A stretch of 5,961 bases of DNA from Flavobacteriaceae bacterium (GTDB lineage: Bacteria; Bacteroidota; Bacteroidia; Flavobacteriales; Flavobacteriaceae). The position numbers were made by a program, and so were the translations under genes. Of this stretch, positions 1 through 5,930 are shown one piece after another (within the stretch, counting starts at the first letter, position 1; the number at the start of each line of letters is the position of its first letter). The stretch lies in the NCBI GenBank assembly GCA_019090365.1, contig JAHRWC010000031.1:1-5961 (forward strand), in the 5' to 3' direction. Below the pieces are notes generated by a model. That model saw only the letters and a program-made list of their open reading frames with translations. It was not told where the DNA came from and did not search any database.

Positions 1-19
1 ATACTTTAATATTTTTATT

Positions 20-367
20 ATGAAACAGTTTAAATTTATCTTACTTACAATTATAATCTGTTCACTAACATCTTGTTATTCTGTACGATTGAGAAATATA
101 AATGGCGCACCACAACTAGATCCATTTTCAGATAGAGATGATTACTATCGAGGAATGGCAGTAGTCGAGAAGGATACTATTATTAAAAAAAGTTTTACTT
201 CAAAAGATTTCACTTTTCTTATTAAAGAAGAAGAAGCATGCGAATCGGGTAAATTAAACATCATTGAATATCGCACAACATTTGGAGGTTTTTTTCTTAA
301 CGCAATAACGTTAGGAAAGAAAAGAAAAATGAAAATTAAATATGTATGTGAAAAACCTTCAAATTAA
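20..367 (+). CDS. Small lipoprotein with Bor-like C-terminal half, function unknown
   Basis: A 115-residue predicted lipoprotein. Residues 1-18 form a short basic and hydrophobic signal peptide ending in the lipobox LTSC (16-19), so Cys19 should be lipidated and the mature protein anchored in the cell envelope. After a polar stretch (about 25-60), the C-terminal half has Cys74 and Cys110 flanking a segment with GGFFLNAITLG (89-99). This order (Cys, a beta-like strand, Gly-rich turn, ITLG, basic strand, Cys) resembles the lambda Bor/Iss serum-resistance lipoprotein family from memory; a disulfide between the two cysteines is my inference. No enzymatic motif is visible. It lies 6 nt upstream of the FAD oxidoreductase gene, which suggests co-transcription. 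No Shine-Dalgarno is visible, which is normal in Bacteroidota; the start is chosen because it precedes a complete signal peptide. The promoter would lie outside the window. The CDS call is firm, the Bor likeness tentative. Confidence 0.85.
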   Translation: MKQFKFILLTIIICSLTSCYSVRLRNINGAPQLDPFSDRDDYYRGMAVVEKDTIIKKSFTSKDFTFLIKEEEACESGKLNIIEYRTTFGGFFLNAITLGKKRKMKIKYVCEKPSN

Positions 368-373
368 AACAGC

Positions 374-1933
374 ATGGCAACTACAAAATCAAAATTATTA
401 AAAGAATGGAATACATTACACAAAAACGGACCATTCGATTTAAAGCTTTTATATCAAACTAAACTAGAAGGTGAAAGGCTGATGCCTAATAAAATTGATC
501 GATATAACGATGTAGCAAAAGAAATACAGAGGTTAATTAAGGAAACACAAGTTGCAGGAGATGGGTTTCGTGCCTATGGATCTGCATGGTCTATGAATAA
601 TATTGCGAGTCATAAGGATAGAATGCATTATAATGGTTTTATGAATATATCCATGCCTATTCATGCCAATGATTGCCATCAAGATTCTACTTATGATCCT
701 AGCAATTTGTTTTTATTTGAATGTGGTAATACCATCAAAGAACTATCTGAAACCTTAGCGGAAAATGGTAAATCACTAAAATCGAGTGGTGCTAGTAATG
801 GACAAACCATTGCAGGATGCATCTCAACAGGTGTTCACGGTTCTGGCCTAGATGCAGGAGCAGTTCAAGATTATGTTGTAGGTCTCAACCTTATTATAGG
901 TCCAAATCCAGATGATATAGTATATCTTGAGCCAGACTCAAAACCAGGCTTAAGTGATGATTTTGTTCATACATTAAATGCAAGAGTGATAAGAGATGAT
1001 GAATTATTTTATGCTGCTTTGGTTGGGTTGGGTGGTTTTGGTTTTATACATGGAGTAGTGGTAGAAGCGGAACCTGTATTTCTCTTAAAGCGTTATGTGA
1101 AAAAGGTGCCTAAGAGTGTGGCTTTTAAACTCGCAAATACAATGGATTTCAATAATTCAGATTTTGTCATACATGGAGAAACAGATGGACAAGGAAAAGG
1201 GAACCGACCGTATCATTTCAAAATATTCAACAATCAATATAGTGATGATTCCAATTGTGTAGTTGAGGTCATGTACAAAAAACCGTATCAGGAACCTTAT
1301 CCAGATCCTTTTCCTATCATTAAAGAATCGTTATATAAAGATTTAATCTATCTCTTTGTAAAGCTTGCTGAAAACTTTCCGAAGAGTATACCTTGGTTAG
1401 TAAAACGCCTTCGAAAAACAATTCTACCTGAAGTAAATGAAGAAACAACTGGTATGCTTAAAGAAATCTTCTGGGACGCACCATATCAAGGGCCTGCTTT
1501 TGCATGTTCCTTTGGTATTGATCATAAACACTCCGAAAAAGCAATGAGTCTTCTAGGGAAACTAACCCGAGATGAAGGACCTATTCCAGGAATCTTTGCT
1601 TTACGTTTTGTAAAACAAACGAAAGCTACATTAGGTTTCACTAAATTTCCTATTACTTGTATGATTGAAATTGATGGTGTGCTATGGAATAAAACAAAAA
1701 AAATAATGAGTTTGAAAGAATATGCTGGACGAATGATTGAAGTCTTAAAAGAAAACAACATTCCATTTACAATTCATTGGGGAAAAAATTGTGATTGGAA
1801 ATTTCCAGGATTATTAAACCATATGTTTTCTAGTGAAGCTAATGTATGGATTGAACAACGGGAGAAATTACTAACTCCAGATATGCAAAAGATGTTTTCA
1901 AATAAATTTTTAAAGACAATTGGTTTATCATAA
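374..1933 (+). CDS. FAD-linked oxidoreductase, VAO / aldonolactone oxidase-like
   Basis: A 519-residue flavoprotein of the VAO/PCMH fold (FAD_binding_4 type). The FAD-binding half covers roughly residues 40-240: YGSAWS (68-73) in the first FAD loop position, then a pyrophosphate-binding loop with GQTIAGCISTGVHGSG (143-158) and VVGLNLI, then GLGGFGFI (218-225). The C-terminal substrate domain (about 240-519) contains IHWGK (467-471), resembling the HWGK/HWAK segment near the end of sugar-lactone oxidases such as L-gulono- and D-arabinono-1,4-lactone oxidase. These enzymes oxidise an aldonolactone or polyol using bound FAD; the actual substrate here cannot be read. The first loop usually reads GxGHS with a histidine carrying covalent FAD, but here Trp occupies the expected position, so FAD is probably not covalently attached there. 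At 519 residues it is longer than typical family members (about 420-480). No signal peptide, so cytoplasmic. It starts 6 nt after the lipoprotein stop codon, probably the second gene of an operon. Family call is confident, substrate is not. Confidence 0.9.
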   Translation: MATTKSKLLKEWNTLHKNGPFDLKLLYQTKLEGERLMPNKIDRYNDVAKEIQRLIKETQVAGDGFRAYGSAWSMNNIASHKDRMHYNGFMNISMPIHANDCHQDSTYDPSNLFLFECGNTIKELSETLAENGKSLKSSGASNGQTIAGCISTGVHGSGLDAGAVQDYVVGLNLIIGPNPDDIVYLEPDSKPGLSDDFVHTLNARVIRDDELFYAALVGLGGFGFIHGVVVEAEPVFLLKRYVKKVPKSVAFKLANTMDFNNSDFVIHGETDGQGKGNRPYHFKIFNNQYSDDSNCVVEVMYKKPYQEPYPDPFPIIKESLYKDLIYLFVKLAENFPKSIPWLVKRLRKTILPEVNEETTGMLKEIFWDAPYQGPAFACSFGIDHKHSEKAMSLLGKLTRDEGPIPGIFALRFVKQTKATLGFTKFPITCMIEIDGVLWNKTKKIMSLKEYAGRMIEVLKENNIPFTIHWGKNCDWKFPGLLNHMFSSEANVWIEQREKLLTPDMQKMFSNKFLKTIGLS

Positions 1934-1977
1934 ATAAAGCAAAAATTGAAATAAGTTTTCTTATTGAATAACAAAGG

Positions 1978-2004
1978 TTTGCCACTATTCTTTTAGTATC
2001 TTTG
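1978..2004 (+). promoter_or_regulatory. Bacteroidota-type promoter for the cytochrome c gene
   Basis: TATCTTTG at 1997-2004 is an exact match to the Bacteroidota -7 consensus TAnnTTTG. A TTTG at 1978-1981 could be the -33 element, although the 15-nt spacer is shorter than the usual 17-23. Transcription would begin around 2010, about 20 nt before the ATG at 2031. It gives the cytochrome gene its own promoter, separate from the upstream oxidoreductase operon. Confidence 0.55.
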
Positions 2005-2028
2005 ATAGTGCTTTAAATAAGTACTATC
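2004..2028 (+). promoter_or_regulatory. Inverted repeat abutting the cytochrome c start codon
   Basis: GATAGTGCTT (2004-2013) and AAGTACTATC (2019-2028) form a 10-bp stem, nine Watson-Crick pairs and one G-T, around a 5-nt loop. The repeat ends 2 nt before the ATG. CACTAT at 1983-1988 is also an inverted match to ATAGTG at 2005-2010, so the ACTAT/ATAGT unit recurs through the promoter. It could be a protein operator overlapping the promoter, or, if transcription starts near its left edge, an RNA hairpin limiting ribosome access. The symmetry is seen; the function is inferred. Confidence 0.4.
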
Positions 2029-2030
2029 CT

Positions 2031-2441
2031 ATGATTCGTTTATTCTATTTTCTAAGTATTATTTTATTGGTATCAAGTTGTAAAACTGATACAAAATCCA
2101 ATGATAATAATGATGTTACTGCACATCCTGAATTAAGTGAAGATTCAAAAATATTTTTGGGAAACAGATTGTTTTCTGAAAAGACATGTATCACTTGTCA
2201 TGATGTAGATCGTAAAAAAGTAGGGCCTTCAGTTATAGAGATTATGACCATTTATAAAGCGAAAAATGGTGATATTGTTGATTTCCTTAGAGGTAAGTCT
2301 AAGCCAATTGTCGACACAACAGCTTCACAAGTTGCAGTTATGCAAGCAAATATTGATGGCTTTTTAAAAAACATTACTGATGTTGAACTTGATGCGATAG
2401 CAACTTATATGTTACATGTTGATAAGTTGAATACCAAATAA
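2031..2441 (+). CDS. Lipid-anchored mono-heme cytochrome c
   Basis: A 136-residue class I c-type cytochrome that carries electrons on the outer side of the inner membrane or elsewhere in the envelope. The signal peptide ends in the lipobox VSSC (14-17), so Cys17 is the predicted lipidated residue. After a polar Asn/Asp-rich linker (18-32), the heme motif CITCH (53-57) gives two thioether cysteines and the proximal ligand His57. VGPS (64-67) is the loop typical of c551/c8-like cytochromes, and Met104 in VAVMQAN is the best candidate for the distal ligand. The C-terminal helix ends with IATYML, as expected for the fold. One heme motif only. It has its own promoter just upstream, so it need not work with the oxidoreductase gene before it, which is predicted cytoplasmic. 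The electron donor and acceptor cannot be told; respiratory or peroxidase partners are possible. The stop codon lies 8 nt from that of the convergent exporter gene. Confidence 0.92.
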   Translation: MIRLFYFLSIILLVSSCKTDTKSNDNNDVTAHPELSEDSKIFLGNRLFSEKTCITCHDVDRKKVGPSVIEIMTIYKAKNGDIVDFLRGKSKPIVDTTASQVAVMQANIDGFLKNITDVELDAIATYMLHVDKLNTK

Positions 2442-2471
2442 AAAAATGTTTAGAAATAATATAATTTGGTA
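2432..2471. terminator. Inverted repeat spanning convergent stops, possible bidirectional terminator
   Basis: TACCAAAT (2432-2439) and ATTTGGTA (2464-2471) are perfect 8-bp inverted copies, 24 nt apart, that enclose the stop codons of the cytochrome (TAA ending at 2441) and the LysE-type gene (TAA beginning at 2452 on the minus strand). Its position fits a shared terminator between convergent genes, and the loop has seven consecutive A residues. Neither side has a clear U-tract right after the stem and the loop is long, so the assignment is weak. Confidence 0.35.
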
Positions 2472-3097
2472 AACTGAAATATTGAAATACAAACTAATAA
2501 TACACCAATAATTCTATTAATGCTGGTTGTTAAGTTTTTCATTCTTAGTTTCAATATATGACTAAACTTTCCGTAGCCATACAATACTAAAACCTTTCCG
2601 AAGAAAACACCAATAAGAAATAAAGCTAAAACTAAATATTCAATATTTATAGTTAAGGATAACATTTTTTTATTTAACAATGAAATAATTAAAATCCAAT
2701 ATATCAATACAGTAGGATTGAAAAGCCCTAATATAAAACCTAACATTTGTTTTGAAATGTTATACCTTTTTTTAATTATAATACACTCTTCATTTTCATC
2801 TTTCACACATTCTTTTCTACCAAAAGATAGTACGATACCAATGCCTAATAATATAATTGCGATTACATATTGAAGCCAAATATTCATATCTACAAAACTT
2901 TCTATTTGCATATTAAAAGCTAAGGCAATCATAACTAAAATCAATTCTGCTACTGCAGCTGTATATACTATTTTTAAAGCACATTGTACATTCTCTTTAA
3001 TAGTAGTGTTAATAACAGCAACATTAGTTGTACCTAAAGGTAAAGCACCTATCATTGCAAGTACAAGCCCAAGAAAAAAGTAAAGCAATACATTCAT
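2450..3097 (-). CDS. LysE/RhtB-type membrane exporter
   Basis: A 215-residue inner-membrane protein with about six hydrophobic helices (roughly 3-22, 40-61, 74-93, 117-140, 153-173, 195-212), the size and topology of LysE/RhtB family exporters. Family hallmarks are GALPLGTTN (17-25) at the end of helix 1, corresponding to the usual G-x-x-PGP region, and GLFNPTVLIYW (124-134) in helix 4, corresponding to the conserved asparagine-proline segment. Members export amino acids such as lysine, threonine or homoserine; some relatives in the superfamily move metal ions. The substrate cannot be read here. The loop between helices 3 and 4 is charged and holds two cysteines (Cys97 and Cys105). The gene begins 23 nt after the stop of the YHS-domain gene on the same strand and is probably co-transcribed with it. 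The chosen ATG gives an intact first helix; another ATG follows 4 nt later but out of frame. Confidence 0.85.
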   Translation of the reverse strand: MNVLLYFFLGLVLAMIGALPLGTTNVAVINTTIKENVQCALKIVYTAAVAELILVMIALAFNMQIESFVDMNIWLQYVIAIILLGIGIVLSFGRKECVKDENEECIIIKKRYNISKQMLGFILGLFNPTVLIYWILIISLLNKKMLSLTINIEYLVLALFLIGVFFGKVLVLYGYGKFSHILKLRMKNLTTSINRIIGVLLVCISIFQFTKLYYF

Positions 3098-3120
3098 CTT
3101 TTATTTGAAGTAAGGATTAA

Positions 3121-3573
3121 TTATTTCTTTTGTGAAATTGTATTCCATTTCTCATCTGCGGTTAGTATTAAATCTTTTGGAGATTCATTTAGCCAAGATT
3201 CGAGCGTGTTTGTTCCCCAAGAATTATAAAATAAAAATAGTTTACCATCTCTAATTTCGAAGGTTTTAGGATCTACAGAAACTTTCTTAGCTTTTACTGC
3301 TATTGCATAAGCACAGTATCCTCCATATTGAGGAATGTATTTTGTTGGATTTGCATTAAAAGTGTCTAAGTTTTCTTGAGAGGAAAATTTGTACTTAACA
3401 CTATCGTGAGTAGATACAAACTTATTAGTACCTTCAATTGCAGTATTCTTAAAATATGAAACTACATCATAACCTTCAGCTACAAATCCTTTTTTGGTAT
3501 TATAATCTAATGATTGTGAGCTTACAGTAACACCAGAAATGATGAAAAGTAATGTTATAAGTGTTTTCTTCAT
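3121..3573 (-). CDS. Secreted YHS-domain protein
   Basis: A 150-residue exported protein. Residues 1-19 form a signal peptide (MKK, hydrophobic stretch, cleavage probably near SSQS at 18-21) without a lipobox, so the product should be soluble in the periplasm or secreted. The rest is one YHS domain: GYDVVSYF (34-41), a strand with YKFSSQENLDTF (61-72) resembling the YxFxSxxNxxxF pattern of the family, NPTKYIPQYGGYCAYA (75-90) with the only cysteine of the mature protein, Cys87, then DGKLFLFYN (109-117) and a C-terminal helix with W127 and W143. YHS domains are linked to metal binding in several proteins, but no biochemical role is established for these small exported versions. It is the first gene of a likely operon with the LysE-type exporter, 23 nt apart. 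No clear promoter was found in the 212 nt upstream, though a near-match CAAATTTG lies at 3666-3673. Family call is confident, role unknown. Confidence 0.9.
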   Translation of the reverse strand: MKKTLITLLFIISGVTVSSQSLDYNTKKGFVAEGYDVVSYFKNTAIEGTNKFVSTHDSVKYKFSSQENLDTFNANPTKYIPQYGGYCAYAIAVKAKKVSVDPKTFEIRDGKLFLFYNSWGTNTLESWLNESPKDLILTADEKWNTISQKK

Positions 3574-3713
3574 ATTAAATAGTTTAAGGAATTCTGAAAC
3601 ATTAAAAGGGATATATGATTTAGAAGCCTATTTTATGTTAGGTCGTCATTAATTAGAATGCCTTTCAAATTTGTATAACAAAGCTTGTTTACAGTATATT
3701 TCAGTAATATAAG

Positions 3714-3725
3714 TTTGATATCAAA
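3714..3725. repeat. 12-bp perfect palindrome upstream of the YHS gene
   Basis: TTTGATATCAAA is a perfect palindrome about 140 nt upstream of the YHS start, inside the 212-nt gap. It resembles the sequence TTTGTATCAAATA at 5885-5897, from which its extended form differs by one inserted A. It may be a regulator binding site, but in DNA this AT-rich short palindromes also arise by chance. Confidence 0.3.
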
Positions 3726-3734
3726 TAATGCATA

Positions 3735-3760
3735 ATGATTCATAAAAACCTATGAATGAT
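3735..3760 (-). terminator. AT-rich hairpin downstream of the peptidase gene
   Basis: The arms 3735-3744 and 3751-3760 pair over 10 positions with one mismatch around a 6-nt loop. It lies 25 nt past the peptidase stop codon, the right place for a terminator, and the minus-strand loop reads GGTTTT. No uninterrupted U-tract follows the stem, so it is a weak candidate. The remaining 3574-3785 gap holds no open reading frame of note. Confidence 0.3.
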
Positions 3761-3785
3761 GAAACAATATAAAAGAAGGAGTTAA

Positions 3786-5702
3786 TTATTCTTTAATTAT
3801 TTTTTTTAATACTTTACCACTAATTGTATTAATTTCAGTGATATACATTCCCCTTGCAAAATTCTTCAAAGAAATGGTTTCATTTAATTTATCACTTTTG
3901 TAAACAATTTGCCCTAACATGTTATAAATACTAACATCATAAATTTTAATGTTAGAGGGATTATTAACCAATAAAAGATCTTTTGTTGGGTTTGGGTAAA
4001 TAGTAATATTGTTTAAAAATTCGTTATTATTAATACCTAAAACTACTGTATTATTTTTTGCAACTATATCTTTAAGAGGATTAAATTCAAGCCCTAATAC
4101 ATCATATGTAAGCGGTATGCTAAATGACTGATTATTTTCAGTTAATTCAAAACGATGCAATTCTGGTGCTTGACCAGCTGCAAATATCCAAATTGAAAAA
4201 GGGGTTTCAAAAAATGAAACAGAAGAATGTGATTGAGTTTGGTTTACTGTAAAATTAAGCTGCTGACTAGTATTATTTTGATTCCATGTTAATTGAAAAC
4301 TTGGGTATCCTTTTCCAACAAACCAATCATTAAAAAATTCAGTCAAATCTGTTCCACTTACATTTTCAAAATGATTTTGTAAATCTATTGTTCTTGCGGT
4401 ACCATATGCTAAATTAGGGTCTGCTAAATAATTTTTTGAGGCTTGAAAGAATATTTCATCACCAAATTTATAACGTAGCATATGTAATACCATAGCACCT
4501 TTCCAATAGACCTCATTATTAAAAATTCCCCCTATAGTTAATGGGTCAGTAACTAATAAAGATTCATTTGAACTTATAAAGTTAATTGCAGAACTTCTCC
4601 AACTTCTAAAAGCATTTTCTCCATCAAAATTTTCAATTACTAATGCAGATAAGTATGTAGCATACCCTTCATTTAACCAAATATCTTCCCAATCTCCACA
4701 TGTAATCTTATTTCCAAACCATTGATGAGCCAGCTCATGAGCTACAGTGTCACGAGACCAATCACCCATAAGAGACATGGTAGTATGTTCCATACTAAAA
4801 CCACTATGTTCTACATGACCATATTTTTCATCTGCATAGGGATATATTTCAAACAAGTCACTAAATAAATTCATTATATCTACAGCAACACTAGTTCTTG
4901 TTTGTACAAAATCTAAGTTTTCTGGATAGACATAATTAACAATATCAAAATCACCGTTATCAATATGATCGCTATAGGTTACATAATTTGAAACTGCAAT
5001 CGCAATTAAATAAGCTGGTATTGGATAATTATGTTGCCAATGAGTTGTAGTACTTGAACCATTAATTGTTTCAGAAAGCAACAAACCATTAGATGCTGTT
5101 TTATATGCTGATGGATGTGTTACATAAATATCTATCGAATCAATTTTATCTATCAAATCTTGTTTACAAGGCCACCATTCTTTGGCCCCAAATGGTTCAG
5201 ATAATGTTGAAAGAACAGGTGTTCCATCATGAGTAGAAGTGTCAAATGAACCAAAACCTGTATTTGCAGGAATACCATTATAAGTAACAGTTAATGAATC
5301 TAAAACACCTGTATTTTGAATTATTGGAAGCGTAATAATAAGCTCATCATTTGCATTTTGAGTATAGGATAAAGCAATTCCTCTTTGCAAAACTTCTGTA
5401 ACATTCATGTTACTAGCCAAATCGAATGTAACTGTAGATATCTCTTCATTAGCTGTAAAATATGAAGTTACGTTTCCATTTATGTAATGTACAGCAGGAT
5501 CAATATCCCATTCTAATCGATGGTATTTTAAATCATAATTAGAAGTATTTGGGTTTCTTTTAAAATCTAATTTTTTCTTGCCTGCACGTTTTTCTAATTT
5601 AATTATATCATCTAAGCTTTTATCTATGTTTAAAGAATTGTCAGATTGTGAAAAACAAATCAAAGTAAATAAACAGAATATTGTAAGTAATAACTTTTTC
5701 AT
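3786..5702 (-). CDS. Secreted M1-family zinc metallopeptidase with T9SS sorting domain
   Basis: A 638-residue secreted zinc peptidase, probably an aminopeptidase. Residues 1-19 are a signal peptide (MKKLLLTIFC onward, ending near SQS). An N-terminal beta domain runs from about 55 to 245 (YDLKYHRLEWDIDP). The catalytic domain, about 250-460, has the zinc site HELAH (322-326) with third ligand Glu345 in NEGY, the HExxH-x18-E spacing of family M1. Tyr399 in YWKGA is the expected catalytic tyrosine, and GFSMEH (301-306) stands where the exopeptidase GAMEN motif is found, with Glu305 in the position that binds the substrate amino terminus. A beta domain follows (about 465-550); the large helical C-terminal domain of long M1 enzymes is absent. 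Residues about 567-638 are a type A T9SS sorting domain: YPNP (569-572), YNMLGQ (593-598), ARGMYI (616-621) and a basic C-terminus. Such proteins cross the outer membrane through the type IX system after Sec export. Monocistronic as far as visible. Confidence 0.95.
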   Translation of the reverse strand: MKKLLLTIFCLFTLICFSQSDNSLNIDKSLDDIIKLEKRAGKKKLDFKRNPNTSNYDLKYHRLEWDIDPAVHYINGNVTSYFTANEEISTVTFDLASNMNVTEVLQRGIALSYTQNANDELIITLPIIQNTGVLDSLTVTYNGIPANTGFGSFDTSTHDGTPVLSTLSEPFGAKEWWPCKQDLIDKIDSIDIYVTHPSAYKTASNGLLLSETINGSSTTTHWQHNYPIPAYLIAIAVSNYVTYSDHIDNGDFDIVNYVYPENLDFVQTRTSVAVDIMNLFSDLFEIYPYADEKYGHVEHSGFSMEHTTMSLMGDWSRDTVAHELAHQWFGNKITCGDWEDIWLNEGYATYLSALVIENFDGENAFRSWRSSAINFISSNESLLVTDPLTIGGIFNNEVYWKGAMVLHMLRYKFGDEIFFQASKNYLADPNLAYGTARTIDLQNHFENVSGTDLTEFFNDWFVGKGYPSFQLTWNQNNTSQQLNFTVNQTQSHSSVSFFETPFSIWIFAAGQAPELHRFELTENNQSFSIPLTYDVLGLEFNPLKDIVAKNNTVVLGINNNEFLNNITIYPNPTKDLLLVNNPSNIKIYDVSIYNMLGQIVYKSDKLNETISLKNFARGMYITEINTISGKVLKKIIKE

Positions 5703-5722
5703 AGTAGTATTGATTTTTATAG

Positions 5723-5750
5723 CAATCTAAAGTTACACTTATTTTTGAAA
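5723..5750 (-). promoter_or_regulatory. Weak candidate promoter of the peptidase gene
   Basis: On the minus strand TAGATTG (5729 down to 5723) is one T short of the TAnnTTTG -7 element, and TTTC (5750 down to 5747) lies 17 nt further upstream, where a TTTG -33 element is expected. Its distance of 20 nt from the ATG is plausible. Both elements deviate from consensus, so this is only the best visible candidate. Confidence 0.25.
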
Positions 5751-5867
5751 TGTTTTTTTTAAATAAATTGCTAGGAAGATATTTATAATTTTAAGGGTTT
5801 TATCTTCTTGATTAATTATCCATTCGTTGTTAAAATAAGTTAAAGTTGGGTATTCAATTTTATTTAT

Positions 5868-5898
5868 TTGATATATCAATTATATTTGTATCAAATAT
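5868..5898. promoter_or_regulatory. Tandem palindromes, putative operator
   Basis: TTGATATATCAA (5868-5879) is a perfect 12-bp palindrome. Three bases later ATATTTG (5882-5888) and CAAATAT (5892-5898) form a second inverted repeat with a 3-nt centre. Both overlap or flank the -7 element of the truncated divergent gene, the usual place for a repressor site, for example of a MarR- or ArsR-type dimer. The symmetry is seen; the regulator is unknown. Confidence 0.4.
5881..5888 (+). promoter_or_regulatory. -7 element for the truncated gene
   Basis: TATATTTG matches the Bacteroidota -7 consensus TAnnTTTG exactly, 15 nt before the ATG at 5904. No TTG sits at the usual -33 distance, so the promoter may be weak or need an activator. 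Confidence 0.45.
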
Positions 5899-5903
5899 TT
5901 TAT

Positions 5904-5930
5904 ATGAAATTCAATTCTCCTACAGGAACC
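5904..5930 (+). CDS. 5' end of a gene cut off by the contig end
   Basis: An ATG at 5904 opens a reading frame of nine codons, MKFNSPTGT, before the adapter sequence begins at 5930; frame beyond that is artificial. A consensus -7 element and palindromic DNA lie directly upstream, which supports a genuine start. It would be transcribed divergently from the peptidase gene. Nine residues are not enough to name a family; the operator-like palindromes hint at an autoregulated transcription factor, but that is a guess. Confidence 0.45.

Noticed and set aside
1950..1965. Hairpin AATAAG-TTTT-CTTATT after the oxidoreductase stop, as a terminator
   Set aside because: Only six AT-rich pairs with no following U-tract; too weak to call.
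1522..1974. Two minus-strand open frames (79 and 66 codons) opposite the FAD oxidoreductase 3' end
   Set aside because: They lie antisense to a gene with clear family motifs and show no recognisable domain or promoter; the second runs from the oxidoreductase end into the gap and looks like chance.
374..2441. The oxidoreductase and cytochrome c as an electron-transfer pair
   Set aside because: The flavoprotein has no export signal while the cytochrome is an envelope lipoprotein, and a consensus -7 element separates them, so direct partnership is unlikely.
3574..3785. A small gene or RNA in the gap between the YHS and peptidase genes
   Set aside because: No frame of useful length with a plausible start, and only one weak hairpin; no RNA family is recognisable.
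5775..5807. GAAGATA / TATCTTC inverted repeat in the gap upstream of the peptidase
   Set aside because: Seven pairs with a 19-nt loop in AT-rich DNA, not placed next to a gene end or start; likely chance.
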